NCBI RefSeq assembly: GCF_014779765.1
Contig: NZ_JACXZA010000004.1
Span: forward strand, 1 to 64,000
Reading direction: 5' to 3'
Source of the DNA: Paenibacillus terricola
Lineage (GTDB): Bacteria > Bacillota > Bacilli > Paenibacillales > Paenibacillaceae
DNA length: 64,000 nucleotides
Below are positions 28,878 to 37,966 of the stretch, one piece after another; positions within the stretch are counted from its first letter, which is position 1; each line of letters starts with the position of its first letter. Position numbers and translations under genes: made by a program. Below the pieces are notes generated by a model, which did no database searches, was not told the DNA's origin, and saw only the letters and a list, made by a program, of their open reading frames with translations.

Positions 28878-29438
28878 ATGTTGAACCGTGTGATTCTGAT
28901 TGGCAGATTGACGCGCGATCCTGAATTGCGCTATACGCCTGCAGGTGTCGCAGTAACGCAGTTTACGCTAGCGGTCGACCGGCCATTCACAAGTGGCGGG
29001 GGCGAACGTGAAGCTGATTTCATACCGGTCGTAACGTGGAGGCAGCTTGCCGAAACGTGTGCGAACTATCTTCGCAAGGGGCGTCTTGCTGCGGTCGAAG
29101 GCCGTATTCAAGTACGCAACTACGAGAACAACGAAGGCAAACGCGTCTATGTGACGGAAGTTATTGCCGATAACGTTCGTTTCTTGGAATCCGGCAATCG
29201 TGAGAACGGTGGCGGAGGACGTGAAGAAGGCAGCGGCGGCGGTTATGGCGGAGGCAATAGCGGTGGCGGCGGCTACGGCGGTGGAGGTAATAGCGGATTT
29301 GGAGGCGGCAGTGGTAACACTGGCGGCGGATCGTATGGCGGAAGCCGTTCCGGCGGCGGAAACCAACGGAATGACAAGGATCCATTCTCCGATGACGGAA
29401 GACCGATCGATATTTCGGAAGATGATTTGCCATTTTAA
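28878..29438 (+). CDS. ssb: Single-stranded DNA-binding protein
   Basis: A 186-aa essential SSB. The OB fold occupies ~1-107, starting [21 protein letters not shown] Gly/Ser-rich linker of short GGGG-type repeats follows (~108-165), and the acidic protein-interaction tip is EDDLPF. Encoded between rpsF and rpsR as in most Firmicutes. Confidence 0.99.
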   Translation: MLNRVILIGRLTRDPELRYTPAGVAVTQFTLAVDRPFTSGGGEREADFIPVVTWRQLAETCANYLRKGRLAAVEGRIQVRNYENNEGKRVYVTEVIADNVRFLESGNRENGGGGREEGSGGGYGGGNSGGGGYGGGGNSGFGGGSGNTGGGSYGGSRSGGGNQRNDKDPFSDDGRPIDISEDDLPF

Positions 29439-29458
29439 TTGAAAGGATGGGTTCGAAC

Positions 29459-29737
29459 ATGAGCTTCAAGCCACGCGAAGAAGGACAAGATCGTCCAGAA
29501 CGTAAATTCGGCGGTCGTAAAGGCCGTAACAAGCGCCGTAAAGTGTGCTATTTCACGGTTAACAAAATCAAGCACATTGATTATAAAGACACCGATCTGC
29601 TCCGTAAATTCATCAGCGAGCGCGGCAAAATTTTGCCACGCCGTGTGACGGGTACGAGCGCGAAGTATCAGCGTCTTCTGACGGTAGCGATCAAACGCTC
29701 ACGTCAAATCGCTCTTCTGCCGTACACGACGGAATAG
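29459..29737 (+). CDS. rpsR: Ribosomal protein bS18
   Basis: A 92-aa protein with [19 protein letters not shown] and [18 protein letters not shown]. The ATG at 29459 follows AAAGGATGG; an ATG four codons earlier lies inside that RBS. The N-terminus is a longer basic tail than in B. subtilis. Confidence 0.98.
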   Translation: MSFKPREEGQDRPERKFGGRKGRNKRRKVCYFTVNKIKHIDYKDTDLLRKFISERGKILPRRVTGTSAKYQRLLTVAIKRSRQIALLPYTTE

Positions 29738-29750
29738 TTCGATATAAGAG

Positions 29751-29780
29751 GCAGCCGGCTATTCAGCCGGCTGCTTTTTT
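29751..29780 (+). terminator. rpsR operon terminator
   Basis: GCAGCCGGCT / AGCCGGCTGC, a 10-bp perfect stem with ATTC loop followed by TTTTTTATTTT. Confidence 0.92.
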
Positions 29781-29803
29781 ATTTTGAACCGTAAGGTTAA
29801 AAG

Positions 29804-30160
29804 TTAGTACTTATAAGCCTGCTGTTCTGCGAAGTCGCCAATAATCGGAAGCTTAAACCATTTGCCTTGGAGGGCGAGCAGCATAAGGGCAAGCCATAGT
29901 ATGAACGATAGCGGTACAAGCAGTGCGGCGGCGAACCATCCGATTAACGGAATCATACCCAGAATGAGATGGATGACAATAAGCGTGGCAGAGACGATAA
30001 TCGATTGCATGGCATGAAACTTGACGAACCGGCTCTGCTTCTCGAAGACGAGGAAGAGGAAGCCGGTTACAAAACTGCCGAAATAGCAGAGCATCGCGGC
30101 AACTTTGGCATCCATACCAGTCGATGAGCGATCGGGTCCAAACGATGGAGGCATCATCAT
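29804..30160 (-). CDS. DUF4870 family membrane protein
   Basis: A 118-aa protein with three predicted membrane helices (~18-38, ~52-72 and ~75-100). The pattern AMLCYFGSFVTGFLFLVFEK then FVKFHAMQSIIVSA is typical of DUF4870 (Tic20-like small membrane proteins). AAAGGA lies 8 nt before the first of three consecutive ATG codons. Function unknown. Confidence 0.85.
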   Translation of the reverse strand: MMMPPSFGPDRSSTGMDAKVAAMLCYFGSFVTGFLFLVFEKQSRFVKFHAMQSIIVSATLIVIHLILGMIPLIGWFAAALLVPLSFILWLALMLLALQGKWFKLPIIGDFAEQQAYKY

Positions 30161-30284
30161 TCATCGCATCCTTTCGTTCATTTTGAGGGAAACAAGGTTA
30201 TGAATTATATATGATTGCTGGACCTTTATTATGTTTATATAGAAGATGAAGAAGCATCAATTGGAAACGGAGGGCATACGTGAT

Positions 30285-30707
30285 ATGAACATTGCGTTCT
30301 TTCTGCTGCCCAAGCAGCAGGTCATGCATATCCCGCAAAGCGCTACATTAAGACAGACATTGGAACGAATGGAGCATCATCGTTATACCGCAGTTCCTAT
30401 CCTCGATCAGGATGGCAAGTACGTCGGGACCGTGACGGAGGGGGATCTGCTCTGGCACATGAAAAATAATGATTTATCCTTCGATCAAATACACAAAGTT
30501 AAGCTTTCCGAAGTGCCTCTGCGCATGAGTAATCATCCCGTCCATGTTAATGCGAATATTCGAGATCTCATCTCACTCGTGAAAGTACAGAACTTCGTGC
30601 CGGTCATCGACGATCTCGAACGATTCATCGGCATTGTAAGAAGAAGTGACGTCATTGATTACTGTGAAAAAAATATGTGGGCTGGCGAGCCTTCTGGACT
30701 TCTGTAG
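30285..30707 (+). CDS. CBS-domain protein
   Basis: About 140 aa starting MNIAFFLLPKQQVMHIPQSA, with two CBS motifs: TLERMEHHRYTAVPILDQDGKYVGTV and the second around residues 85-130 ending in GIVRRSDVIDYC. Tandem CBS pairs bind adenine nucleotides, including c-di-AMP in some relatives; the ligand here is unknown. GGAGGG is 10 nt before the ATG. It is followed by the amidohydrolase gene after 86 nt. Confidence 0.82.
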   Translation: MNIAFFLLPKQQVMHIPQSATLRQTLERMEHHRYTAVPILDQDGKYVGTVTEGDLLWHMKNNDLSFDQIHKVKLSEVPLRMSNHPVHVNANIRDLISLVKVQNFVPVIDDLERFIGIVRRSDVIDYCEKNMWAGEPSGLL

Positions 30708-30793
30708 CGGATTTGCACTCAAGCGACAAGAATAGTACGATAGTGTAAGATTTTGTAATAAACGCTATCTTGTTGCATTGGAGGAAAATCACG

Positions 30794-32824
30794 ATGGAAG
30801 CTCATGACCACCGCCGTCGAAATCGCAAGCGTCTGTTCGGAATTGCGAATTTGGCGGCGGTTTGTCTTATAATTGGCGGCTTCATTGTATGGGGCAGCAT
30901 GCACAATGAGATGGGAAAAGGTGTGAAAGAAACAGCCTCGACCAGTGGAGATAAGGCACAATTGGCCGGCGAAGAGGACCGCCGATCGAATAAGAAGAAG
31001 GGCTCTGGCAAGCGAACAGCCGATGCTGCCTTAACAGGACAACAGTTGGCAGAAGCGGCTGTAACGCAAGCGGATCTGAAAAAGACGTACGACATCGTCA
31101 TTAAAGGCGGTCGAGTTATCAATCCAGAGACACGGCTTGATGCGGTCATGAACGTCGGTATTATCGGTGATGAAATCGGCGTCGTTACCACAAAGCAGCT
31201 GACAGGTAAGCGAACAATCGATGCGGCAGGGCTTGTTGTTGCGCCTGGTTTTATTGATAACCTGTCCTATGATCCGAACCCATTGGGTGTATGGAATAAA
31301 ATTGCCGACGGCGTGACAAGCAATATCGCAATGCATGGCGGCACAGCGTCCCCTGACAAGTGGTATGCGTATTATGGCCACAATGAGACGCCAGTCCATT
31401 ATGGAGCTAGCTTCTTCTATTCGCAGGCACGCAATCAATTCAAGCTTGGACGCTATGACAGTGCATCTACAGAGCAGGTAGCTCAGTTGAGGGCACAGGC
31501 AGAGAAGGCGTTGAATGACGGTGCGCTTGGTATCTCGTTCAGCCTCGAATATGTGCCGGGTGTTCAGGCATCGGAGATTGTACCGCTTATGGAATTAGCC
31601 CATGAATATAATGTGCCGGTATATTTCCATGCACGATACTCGGATATGGAAGAGCCTGGGACGAATATTGATGCTCTGAACGAATTGATTGGCTATGCCC
31701 GTCAGACAGGGGCTGCCGTACATATCGATCACATTAACAGTACGGGCGGTACATTCTCTATGACACAGTCGCTGGCACTCGTCGAGAAAGCGCGTGCCGA
31801 GGGGCTGGACATTACAGCATGTATTTACCCTTATGACTACTGGGGTACATATTTGAACTCGGCAAGATTCGATGAGGGCTGGCAGAGCCGTTTCCATATT
31901 GACTATAACGATCTGCAGCTGGCTGGCTCGACTGAGAGGTTGACGGAGCAGACATTCGCTCAGTATAAGAAGGAAGGCAAACTCGCTGTTGCTTATGCAA
32001 TCCCGCCTGAAGACATCGATGAATCGATCAAGCCGAGCTACGTGATGATTGGCAGCGACGCGATACTGGAGCCTGGGCTGAACAACCATCCTCGGGCATC
32101 CGGCACCTTTGCTCGGACCATTGGACTGTATGCACGGGAGCGCGGCGTTATCACCTTAATGGAAGCAATCGAGAAAACAAGTCTTCTGCCAGCTCAACGG
32201 CTGGAGAAGGAAGCGCCGTTGCTTAAGAGGAAAGGTCGAATAGCCAAAGGAATGGATGCCGATCTGGTTCTATTCGATTACAAGACCATTATCGATCAAT
32301 CGACCGTTGAGCATCCGGAGCTGTACTCCACTGGCATTCGATATGTACTAGTTGGCGGACAGGCAGCACTAGACGATGGTAAAGTGAACCGCAGGATCCA
32401 TGTTGGTCAGCCAGTCAAAAGCGAATTCAAGCGGGTAGACGGAACGGCAGGCGGCCAATTGGACTGGAACAATAAGGAGTATCCGCTTCTGTCTTACAAC
32501 GGACGACAGTATGTTGATCTGTATGCGGGAACTGAACAAGGTTACTCGCTCAACTGGGACAAGGTTAGTCATAGCTTTACCGTCACAGCATCGCAGGGCA
32601 ATTCCGCAGTCGCCGATGCTGGACTCCTTGAGCTGGCACATCAGATGCCGGAAACTGGAACACTTATGCTGGAGCGGGGCTATCAAGCGGTCAAGGATGG
32701 GACGTCTATCGAGCTGTTGTCGATAGGTGAGCGGGTATTCGCTCCACTCGAACCATTCATGAATTTGATCGGCGCCAGCGTCACGAATAATGGTATAACT
32801 TGGACGGTTAATAGCTCATCATAA
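30794..32824 (+). CDS. Membrane-anchored amidohydrolase-fold protein (D-aminoacylase-like) lacking the HxH motif
   Basis: A 676-aa protein. There is an N-terminal membrane anchor at ~16-35 with Lys/Arg flanks, so the bulk is outside the cell. The amidohydrolase domain starts near residue 98 (YDIVIKGGRVINPETRLDAV). Where relatives have GFIDxHxH, this protein reads APGFIDNLSYDPN (150-161), so both metal-binding His are missing. Later motifs remain: YFHARYSDMEE, VHIDHINSTGG and GSDAILEP. The C-terminus (~540-676) resembles a copper-amine-oxidase-like stalk domain, ending FAPLEPFMNLIGASV. GGAGG sets the start. Substrate and activity cannot be assigned; it may be a non-catalytic binding protein. 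It sits before the opp operon. Confidence 0.8.
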   Translation: MEAHDHRRRNRKRLFGIANLAAVCLIIGGFIVWGSMHNEMGKGVKETASTSGDKAQLAGEEDRRSNKKKGSGKRTADAALTGQQLAEAAVTQADLKKTYDIVIKGGRVINPETRLDAVMNVGIIGDEIGVVTTKQLTGKRTIDAAGLVVAPGFIDNLSYDPNPLGVWNKIADGVTSNIAMHGGTASPDKWYAYYGHNETPVHYGASFFYSQARNQFKLGRYDSASTEQVAQLRAQAEKALNDGALGISFSLEYVPGVQASEIVPLMELAHEYNVPVYFHARYSDMEEPGTNIDALNELIGYARQTGAAVHIDHINSTGGTFSMTQSLALVEKARAEGLDITACIYPYDYWGTYLNSARFDEGWQSRFHIDYNDLQLAGSTERLTEQTFAQYKKEGKLAVAYAIPPEDIDESIKPSYVMIGSDAILEPGLNNHPRASGTFARTIGLYARERGVITLMEAIEKTSLLPAQRLEKEAPLLKRKGRIAKGMDADLVLFDYKTIIDQSTVEHPELYSTGIRYVLVGGQAALDDGKVNRRIHVGQPVKSEFKRVDGTAGGQLDWNNKEYPLLSYNGRQYVDLYAGTEQGYSLNWDKVSHSFTVTASQGNSAVADAGLLELAHQMPETGTLMLERGYQAVKDGTSIELLSIGERVFAPLEPFMNLIGASVTNNGITWTVNSSS

Positions 32825-32841
32825 CAACAAAATGTATGTCC

Positions 32842-32902
32842 AAAAAAACCGATAATCGCAAGAGCAGGAAACAAGTACCTGCATGCGATTATCGGTTTTT
32901 TT
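32842..32902 (+). terminator. Terminator after the amidohydrolase gene
   Basis: AACCGATAATCGCA (32847-32860) pairs with TGCGATTATCGGTT, flanked by A7 on one side and T7 on the other, so it could work on both strands. Confidence 0.9.
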
Positions 32903-32969
32903 GGCTGAACAAGGCTCGTCCGACATATCCTAAAGCCATCAAGGTAGTTGGTTGATCAAATGGATTGAA

Positions 32970-32998
32970 TTGTAAATATTTATACATTGCTTTATGAT
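32970..32998 (+). promoter_or_regulatory. Candidate opp operon promoter
   Basis: TTGTAA (32970-32975), 17 nt, TATGAT (32993-32998). Confidence 0.5.
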
Positions 32999-33220
32999 AT
33001 TTCGGAACTGTATAGTGAGAAATGCAGGCTAAATTCGAGGAGTGTAGGTGAATTAATTGGCAATAATTAACTGTAAATATTATTAAATATATACAACTAA
33101 ATATTTATCGGAATTATTGTCTATTATTCAACCGATGCTGCCGATTCCTTGAAGAACTTGCACCAACGCAACTCCGTAACATCACGCAGTACACTACAGA
33201 CCATTGGAGGATGTGTGACA

Positions 33221-34885
33221 ATGAAGTTCAAGTTAGGGCTATCATCACTTGCTGCAGTTATGGCGATCGTCTTGCTCGTCAGCGGCTGCACACCGAAGGA
33301 TGAAAACAAAGGAACGGAGACTGGGGAGTCTTCTGGTGCCGCATCAAGCAAAGTATTCCGTATGAACATTTCGACGGAACCGCCAACACTTGATCCAGCG
33401 CAATCGCAAGACCAAGTATCTTTCACGGTATTGAACGGCCTGTATGAAGGTCTGACTCGTAAAGATGAGAATGGTCAGAACGTTCCGGGCATCGCAGAGA
33501 AATGGGACATTAGCGAAGATGGCAAGACGTATACGTTCCACCTGCGCACGGATGCAAAATGGAGCAACGGTGACCCTGTAACAGCAGGCGACTTCGAGTT
33601 CGCATGGAAACGTGCGCTTGATCCAGAGCTGAAGCCAGAACCATCTGCTTACGCGTACCAACTGTACTACATCGTAAATGCAGAATCGTATAACACGGGC
33701 AAAGGCGCAACAGCAGATCAAGTTGGCGTAAAAGCGACAGACGATCATACGCTTGTTGTTAACCTGAACTCGCCAACCCCTTACTTCCTGAGCTTGATGT
33801 CGTTCCAAACGTTCTTCCCGGTTCACAAATCGGTTAAGGACAACGAAGCTTGGGCAGCAAATGCATCGACGATTATTTCGAACGGACCGTTCAAAATGGG
33901 CGATTGGAAGAAAAATACGTCGATCAAGATCGTACCGAACGATAACTACTATGCGAAAGACCAAGTTAAACTTGCAGGCGTAGAGTTCTATGAAGTTGCT
34001 GACTCTGCAACGGAGCTTAGCATGTACCAGACGGATCAACTCGACTGGGCAGGTAAACCGACAGGCGAAATTCCGGCTGACCAGCTGGAAGGGCTGAAGT
34101 CGAGCAAGCCAGATGAGTTCAACCAAAAAGGTATCGCAAGTCTGTACTACTACCTGTTCAATACGACGGAAAAGCCATTCAACAACGAGAAGATTCGTAA
34201 GGCGTTCTCGATGGCGATCTCGCGTAAAGACATTACGGAGAAAGTAACGCGTGCAGGCGAACTTCCAGCCTATGGCGTCGTGCCTCCGGGCATTGCAGGC
34301 GAGAAGGAAGAGTACCGCAAAGAAATTCCGGACACGTTCTTCGAAGAAAACTATGACGATGCAAAGAAACTTCTTGCTGACGGTATGGCAGAAGAAGGCG
34401 TTACGAAGCTGCCGGCAATCAAGCTGACGTTCAACACGAACGACAACCACAAGAAGATTGCGGAAGCAATTGCTGAAATGTGGCGTAAAAACCTCGGCGT
34501 AGAGGTTTCGATCGAGAACCAAGAATGGGGCGTATTCCTCGAGAACCGCAACAAGCTTAACTACCAAGTTGCACGCGGCGGTTGGGGAGCGGACTACAAC
34601 GACCCAATGACTTATATCGATCTGTTCACGTCGAAGAGCGGCAATAACAACACGGGCTTTGCAAACAAAGAATATGACGATCTCGTTGCAAAAGCTTATG
34701 CATCCACAGACGCAAAAGAACGCATGAGCCTCATGTCGCAAGCAGAGAAACTGCTGATCGACACGCGTGCTATCATGCCGATCTACTACTACAGCGACGT
34801 GTTCCTGGAGAAGAAAGGTTTCAAAGGGATCTTTATCGACTATAAAGGCGATATCGACTATACGCGCGGTTACTATGAAGGCTAA
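33221..34885 (+). CDS. oppA: Oligopeptide-binding lipoprotein OppA-like
   Basis: Substrate-binding component of a peptide ABC importer, 554 aa. The lipoprotein signal ends in LLVSGC, so it is anchored to the membrane outer face. The SBP_bac_5 fold is shown by TEPPTLDPAQSQDQVSF, ADLLxG-like VLNGLYEGLTRKDENG, and the C-terminal MPIYYYSDVFLEKKGFKG. GGAGG is 10 nt before the ATG. Peptide length preference cannot be read from sequence. First gene of oppABCDF. Confidence 0.95.
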   Translation: MKFKLGLSSLAAVMAIVLLVSGCTPKDENKGTETGESSGAASSKVFRMNISTEPPTLDPAQSQDQVSFTVLNGLYEGLTRKDENGQNVPGIAEKWDISEDGKTYTFHLRTDAKWSNGDPVTAGDFEFAWKRALDPELKPEPSAYAYQLYYIVNAESYNTGKGATADQVGVKATDDHTLVVNLNSPTPYFLSLMSFQTFFPVHKSVKDNEAWAANASTIISNGPFKMGDWKKNTSIKIVPNDNYYAKDQVKLAGVEFYEVADSATELSMYQTDQLDWAGKPTGEIPADQLEGLKSSKPDEFNQKGIASLYYYLFNTTEKPFNNEKIRKAFSMAISRKDITEKVTRAGELPAYGVVPPGIAGEKEEYRKEIPDTFFEENYDDAKKLLADGMAEEGVTKLPAIKLTFNTNDNHKKIAEAIAEMWRKNLGVEVSIENQEWGVFLENRNKLNYQVARGGWGADYNDPMTYIDLFTSKSGNNNTGFANKEYDDLVAKAYASTDAKERMSLMSQAEKLLIDTRAIMPIYYYSDVFLEKKGFKGIFIDYKGDIDYTRGYYEG

Positions 34886-35013
34886 CAAGGACTGATCGAA
34901 CCGATCGGACCTGTTGATTAGGTCATGTTTCAATCAGAGCGGGATATGTGCGGGTACTAAGGCATATATCCCGTGGCTGTTTGAACGACCATTTATGGGG
35001 AGGCATTGCCCAC

Positions 35014-35946
35014 ATGATACGTTACTTGCTGAAGAAGCTGTTCTATATGGTCGTATCTTTATTCGTCCTTGCTTCGGCAACCTTTTTCTTAATGAAAGCT
35101 ATTCCTGGTAATCCATTCATGTCGGAGAAAGAAATTCCGAAGGCGATTCGGGCGATGCTCGAAGCGAAATATGGATTGGACAAGCCGCTTTGGTCGCAGT
35201 ATCTCACTTATCTCAACAATCTCATCCATCTTGATCTCGGGATGTCGATGAAGCAGCAGTACACTACTGTCTCTAGCATTATTGGAACCGGTTTCTTGTA
35301 TTCCCTGCAACTTGGCATTTTCGCCATCATTCTGTCGGTTACAGCCGGCGTTGTGCTTGGTATCATTGCAGCATTGAATCATCGCAAATTTCTCGACACA
35401 TTCACTATCTTCCTTGCCGTGTTGGGCGTATCGGTTCCAAACTTCGTTGTCGCATCAGCTTTGCAGTATTTCCTAGGCGTTAAGCTGCGCTGGTTCGACG
35501 TTGCAGGTTTGAACGATATTACCGACTATGTAATGCCGACAATCGCGCTCGCCGTGCTTCCGGCTGCATTCATCGCGCGTTTGACGCGTTCGAGCATGCT
35601 GGAAGTGCTAACAGCTGACTATATCAAGACCGCTCGGGCAAAAGGAATGTCCGGACGCATCATTTTGTTCCGGCATGCGCTTCGCAATGCGATTCTGCCA
35701 GTTGTCACTTATATCGGGCCAATGACGGCCAACATTATTACAGGCTCCGTTATCGTTGAACAAATCTTCGGTATCGGCGGTCTTGGCAAGTTCTTCGTTA
35801 ACAGCATTACGAACCGCGATTATACGCTCATTATGGGTCTAACGCTGTTCTACGCGGTTATTCTGATGCTTGCACGTTTCTTAACGGATATTGCCTACGC
35901 ATTCATTGATCCGCGCATCAAGCTTAACAGCAGGAAGGAGGGGTAA
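35014..35946 (+). CDS. oppB: Oligopeptide ABC transporter permease OppB
   Basis: A 310-aa inner-membrane permease with six predicted helices, starting MIRYLLKKLFYMVVSLFVLA. The EAA loop that docks to the ATPase is DYIKTARAKGMSGRIILFRH. GGGGAGG is 10 nt before the ATG; an upstream in-frame ATG lacks an RBS. It is followed by oppC after 3 nt. Confidence 0.96.
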   Translation: MIRYLLKKLFYMVVSLFVLASATFFLMKAIPGNPFMSEKEIPKAIRAMLEAKYGLDKPLWSQYLTYLNNLIHLDLGMSMKQQYTTVSSIIGTGFLYSLQLGIFAIILSVTAGVVLGIIAALNHRKFLDTFTIFLAVLGVSVPNFVVASALQYFLGVKLRWFDVAGLNDITDYVMPTIALAVLPAAFIARLTRSSMLEVLTADYIKTARAKGMSGRIILFRHALRNAILPVVTYIGPMTANIITGSVIVEQIFGIGGLGKFFVNSITNRDYTLIMGLTLFYAVILMLARFLTDIAYAFIDPRIKLNSRKEG

Positions 35947-35949
35947 GCG

Positions 35950-36906
35950 ATGGCAACAATCGAGACAAAGCAAGGACAAGCCGTTGATCCGCAAGGACTG
36001 ACGAAGGCAGACTTCCAGAAGCTGGACCATTCGGAGAAGAAGGGCGAAGTCGTTGTACGGGAAAGTATCTCGGCTTGGAAGGACGCATGGCTTCGTCTGC
36101 GTTCCAACAAGTATGCGATGGCGAGCCTCATCATCCTGCTGTTGATCGTAATTATGGCGCTTATTGGCCAATCCATCAGCGGTCATGATTATCGCAGTCA
36201 AGATTATATGGCAACGAACGAGAAGCCATCATCGAATCACTGGTTCGGAACCGACGACCTTGGCCGGGATGTTTTTGCCAGAACGTGGATGGGTGCTGGC
36301 ATCTCGCTGCAGGTTGGTTTATATGCGGCACTCGTTGACCTTGTTATTGGTGTTATTGTCGGCGGTATTATGGGTTACTTCGGCGGCAAAGTCGATGAAA
36401 TTCTAAACCGGATTTGCGATATTCTTTATTCCATTCCGAACATGCTCATCGTCATCCTGCTCATTGTTGTATTGGAGCCGAGTATGTTCACCATTGTCCT
36501 TGCCCTTAGTATTACAGGTTGGATTAGTATGGCCTGGATTGTACGGGGGCAGATTATGCAGTTGAAAAATCAGGAGTACGTGCTAGCTTCACGCTCGCTT
36601 GGCGCTGGCTCGGGACGGATCTTATTCCGCCACTTGATCCCGAATGCGATTGGTCCCATTATCGTCACATTGACGATGACGGTGCCGAATGCGATATTCT
36701 CCGAGGCGTTCTTGAGCTTCCTCGGTCTCGGTGTTCAATCGCCTGCTGCATCGTTAGGTACGATGATCAATGACGCCTTGAAGGCGATGACCGTATATCC
36801 ATGGCGGATGCTGTTCCCAGCTGTTCTGATCAGCTTGACGATGCTCTGCTTTAATATCTTTGGCGACGGTCTGCGCGACGCGCTCGATCCGAAGATGAAG
36901 AAATAA
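35950..36906 (+). CDS. oppC: Oligopeptide ABC transporter permease OppC
   Basis: A 318-aa second permease with an N-terminal cytoplasmic extension (~1-55) and six helices. HWFGTDDLGRDVFARTWMGA is the typical OppC periplasmic-side motif, and the EAA loop is EYVLASRSLGAGSGRILFRH. AAGGAGGGG precedes the ATG. Confidence 0.96.
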   Translation: MATIETKQGQAVDPQGLTKADFQKLDHSEKKGEVVVRESISAWKDAWLRLRSNKYAMASLIILLLIVIMALIGQSISGHDYRSQDYMATNEKPSSNHWFGTDDLGRDVFARTWMGAGISLQVGLYAALVDLVIGVIVGGIMGYFGGKVDEILNRICDILYSIPNMLIVILLIVVLEPSMFTIVLALSITGWISMAWIVRGQIMQLKNQEYVLASRSLGAGSGRILFRHLIPNAIGPIIVTLTMTVPNAIFSEAFLSFLGLGVQSPAASLGTMINDALKAMTVYPWRMLFPAVLISLTMLCFNIFGDGLRDALDPKMKK

Positions 36907-36955
36907 ATCAGCCTGATGGGCTTTGCAAATAAATAAATTTTAGGAGGTGGCAGCC

Positions 36956-37966
36956 ATGGAACGAATATTAGAGGTTAAGGATCTGCGCGTGAACTTCAAA
37001 GTTCGCGGCGGAACCGTACAGGCGGTACGCGGCGTTAACTTCCACGTTAACAAAGGAGAAACAGTCGCGATCGTCGGTGAGTCAGGCTGCGGCAAAAGCG
37101 TAACGGCTCAGTCACTCATGCGTCTGGTTCCTTCCCCTCCGGCTGTAACAACAGGTTCCATTAAATTTAAGGGCGAGGAGATTCTGACGAAGTCGCTCCG
37201 CCAGATGGAGAATATCCGCGGCAAAGAGATGGGGATGATCTTCCAAGACCCGATGACTTCGCTTAATCCGACGCTTACGATTGGCAAGCAGATTATGGAG
37301 GGCCTAGTTAAGCATCAAGGCTTGAGCGCGTCGGCTGCGAAGCAGCGTGCAGTCGAGATGCTGAAGTTGGTCGGTATTCCGAATCCAGAATCGCGCGTAA
37401 ATCAATATCCGCATGAGTTCTCCGGCGGTATGCGTCAACGTGGTATGATCGCGATTGCGCTCGCGTGCAATCCATCGCTATTGATCGCCGATGAGCCAAC
37501 AACGGCATTGGACGTGACGGTACAAGCGCAGATCATGAACGTGATGAAGGATCTGCAAGTGAAGTTCGGTACGTCGATTATTCTTATCACACATGACCTT
37601 GGCGTCGTTGCAGACGTTGCGGACCGTGTCATCGTTATGTATGCGGGCAAGGTTGTCGAGTCGGGTAAAACCCGCGATATCTTCAAGAATCCGAAGCATC
37701 CGTATACACGCGGCCTGCTCGAGTCGGTACCGCGGCTTGACCAGAAGAAAGACGAGCCGCTTATTCCGATCTACGGTACACCACCGGATCTTATCAAGCC
37801 GCCTGCGGGCTGCGCATTCGCTGCGCGCTGTAAGGAAGCGATGCGCGTATGCTTGCCTAACGATCCGGCACTCGTATCGGTGGAGGGTGAGGACCATAGA
37901 GCCGCATGTTGGCTCAATCATGAGCTAGCCCATCCGATCTCCAGCGAAGGAGGGGAAAGCGCATGA
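36956..37966 (+). CDS. oppD: Oligopeptide ABC transporter ATP-binding protein OppD
   Basis: A 336-aa ATPase: Walker A GESGCGKSVTAQ, signature FSGGMRQRGMIA and Walker B LLIADEPTTALD. The C-terminal oligopeptide-transporter extension has the cysteine cluster CAFAARCKEAMRVC and later CW, a possible iron-sulfur or metal site found in this family. AGGAGGTGG is 6 nt before the ATG. Its stop overlaps oppF by ATGA. Confidence 0.97.
   Translation: MERILEVKDLRVNFKVRGGTVQAVRGVNFHVNKGETVAIVGESGCGKSVTAQSLMRLVPSPPAVTTGSIKFKGEEILTKSLRQMENIRGKEMGMIFQDPMTSLNPTLTIGKQIMEGLVKHQGLSASAAKQRAVEMLKLVGIPNPESRVNQYPHEFSGGMRQRGMIAIALACNPSLLIADEPTTALDVTVQAQIMNVMKDLQVKFGTSIILITHDLGVVADVADRVIVMYAGKVVESGKTRDIFKNPKHPYTRGLLESVPRLDQKKDEPLIPIYGTPPDLIKPPAGCAFAARCKEAMRVCLPNDPALVSVEGEDHRAACWLNHELAHPISSEGGESA

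Larger units (their letters stand above)
32825..33220. other. Intergenic region with opp promoter candidates and long leader
   Basis: After the terminator of the preceding gene the sequence is AT-rich. Two possible sigma-A promoters lie at 32970-32998 and at 33057-33085 (TTGGCA, 17 nt, TTATTA). The leader to oppA is 130-215 nt. No riboswitch was recognised. Confidence 0.5.

Noticed and set aside
33344-34933. 529-codon minus-strand frame across oppA
   Set aside because: Antisense shadow of a real lipoprotein gene; Cys/Phe/Arg/Val-rich nonsense composition and no RBS.
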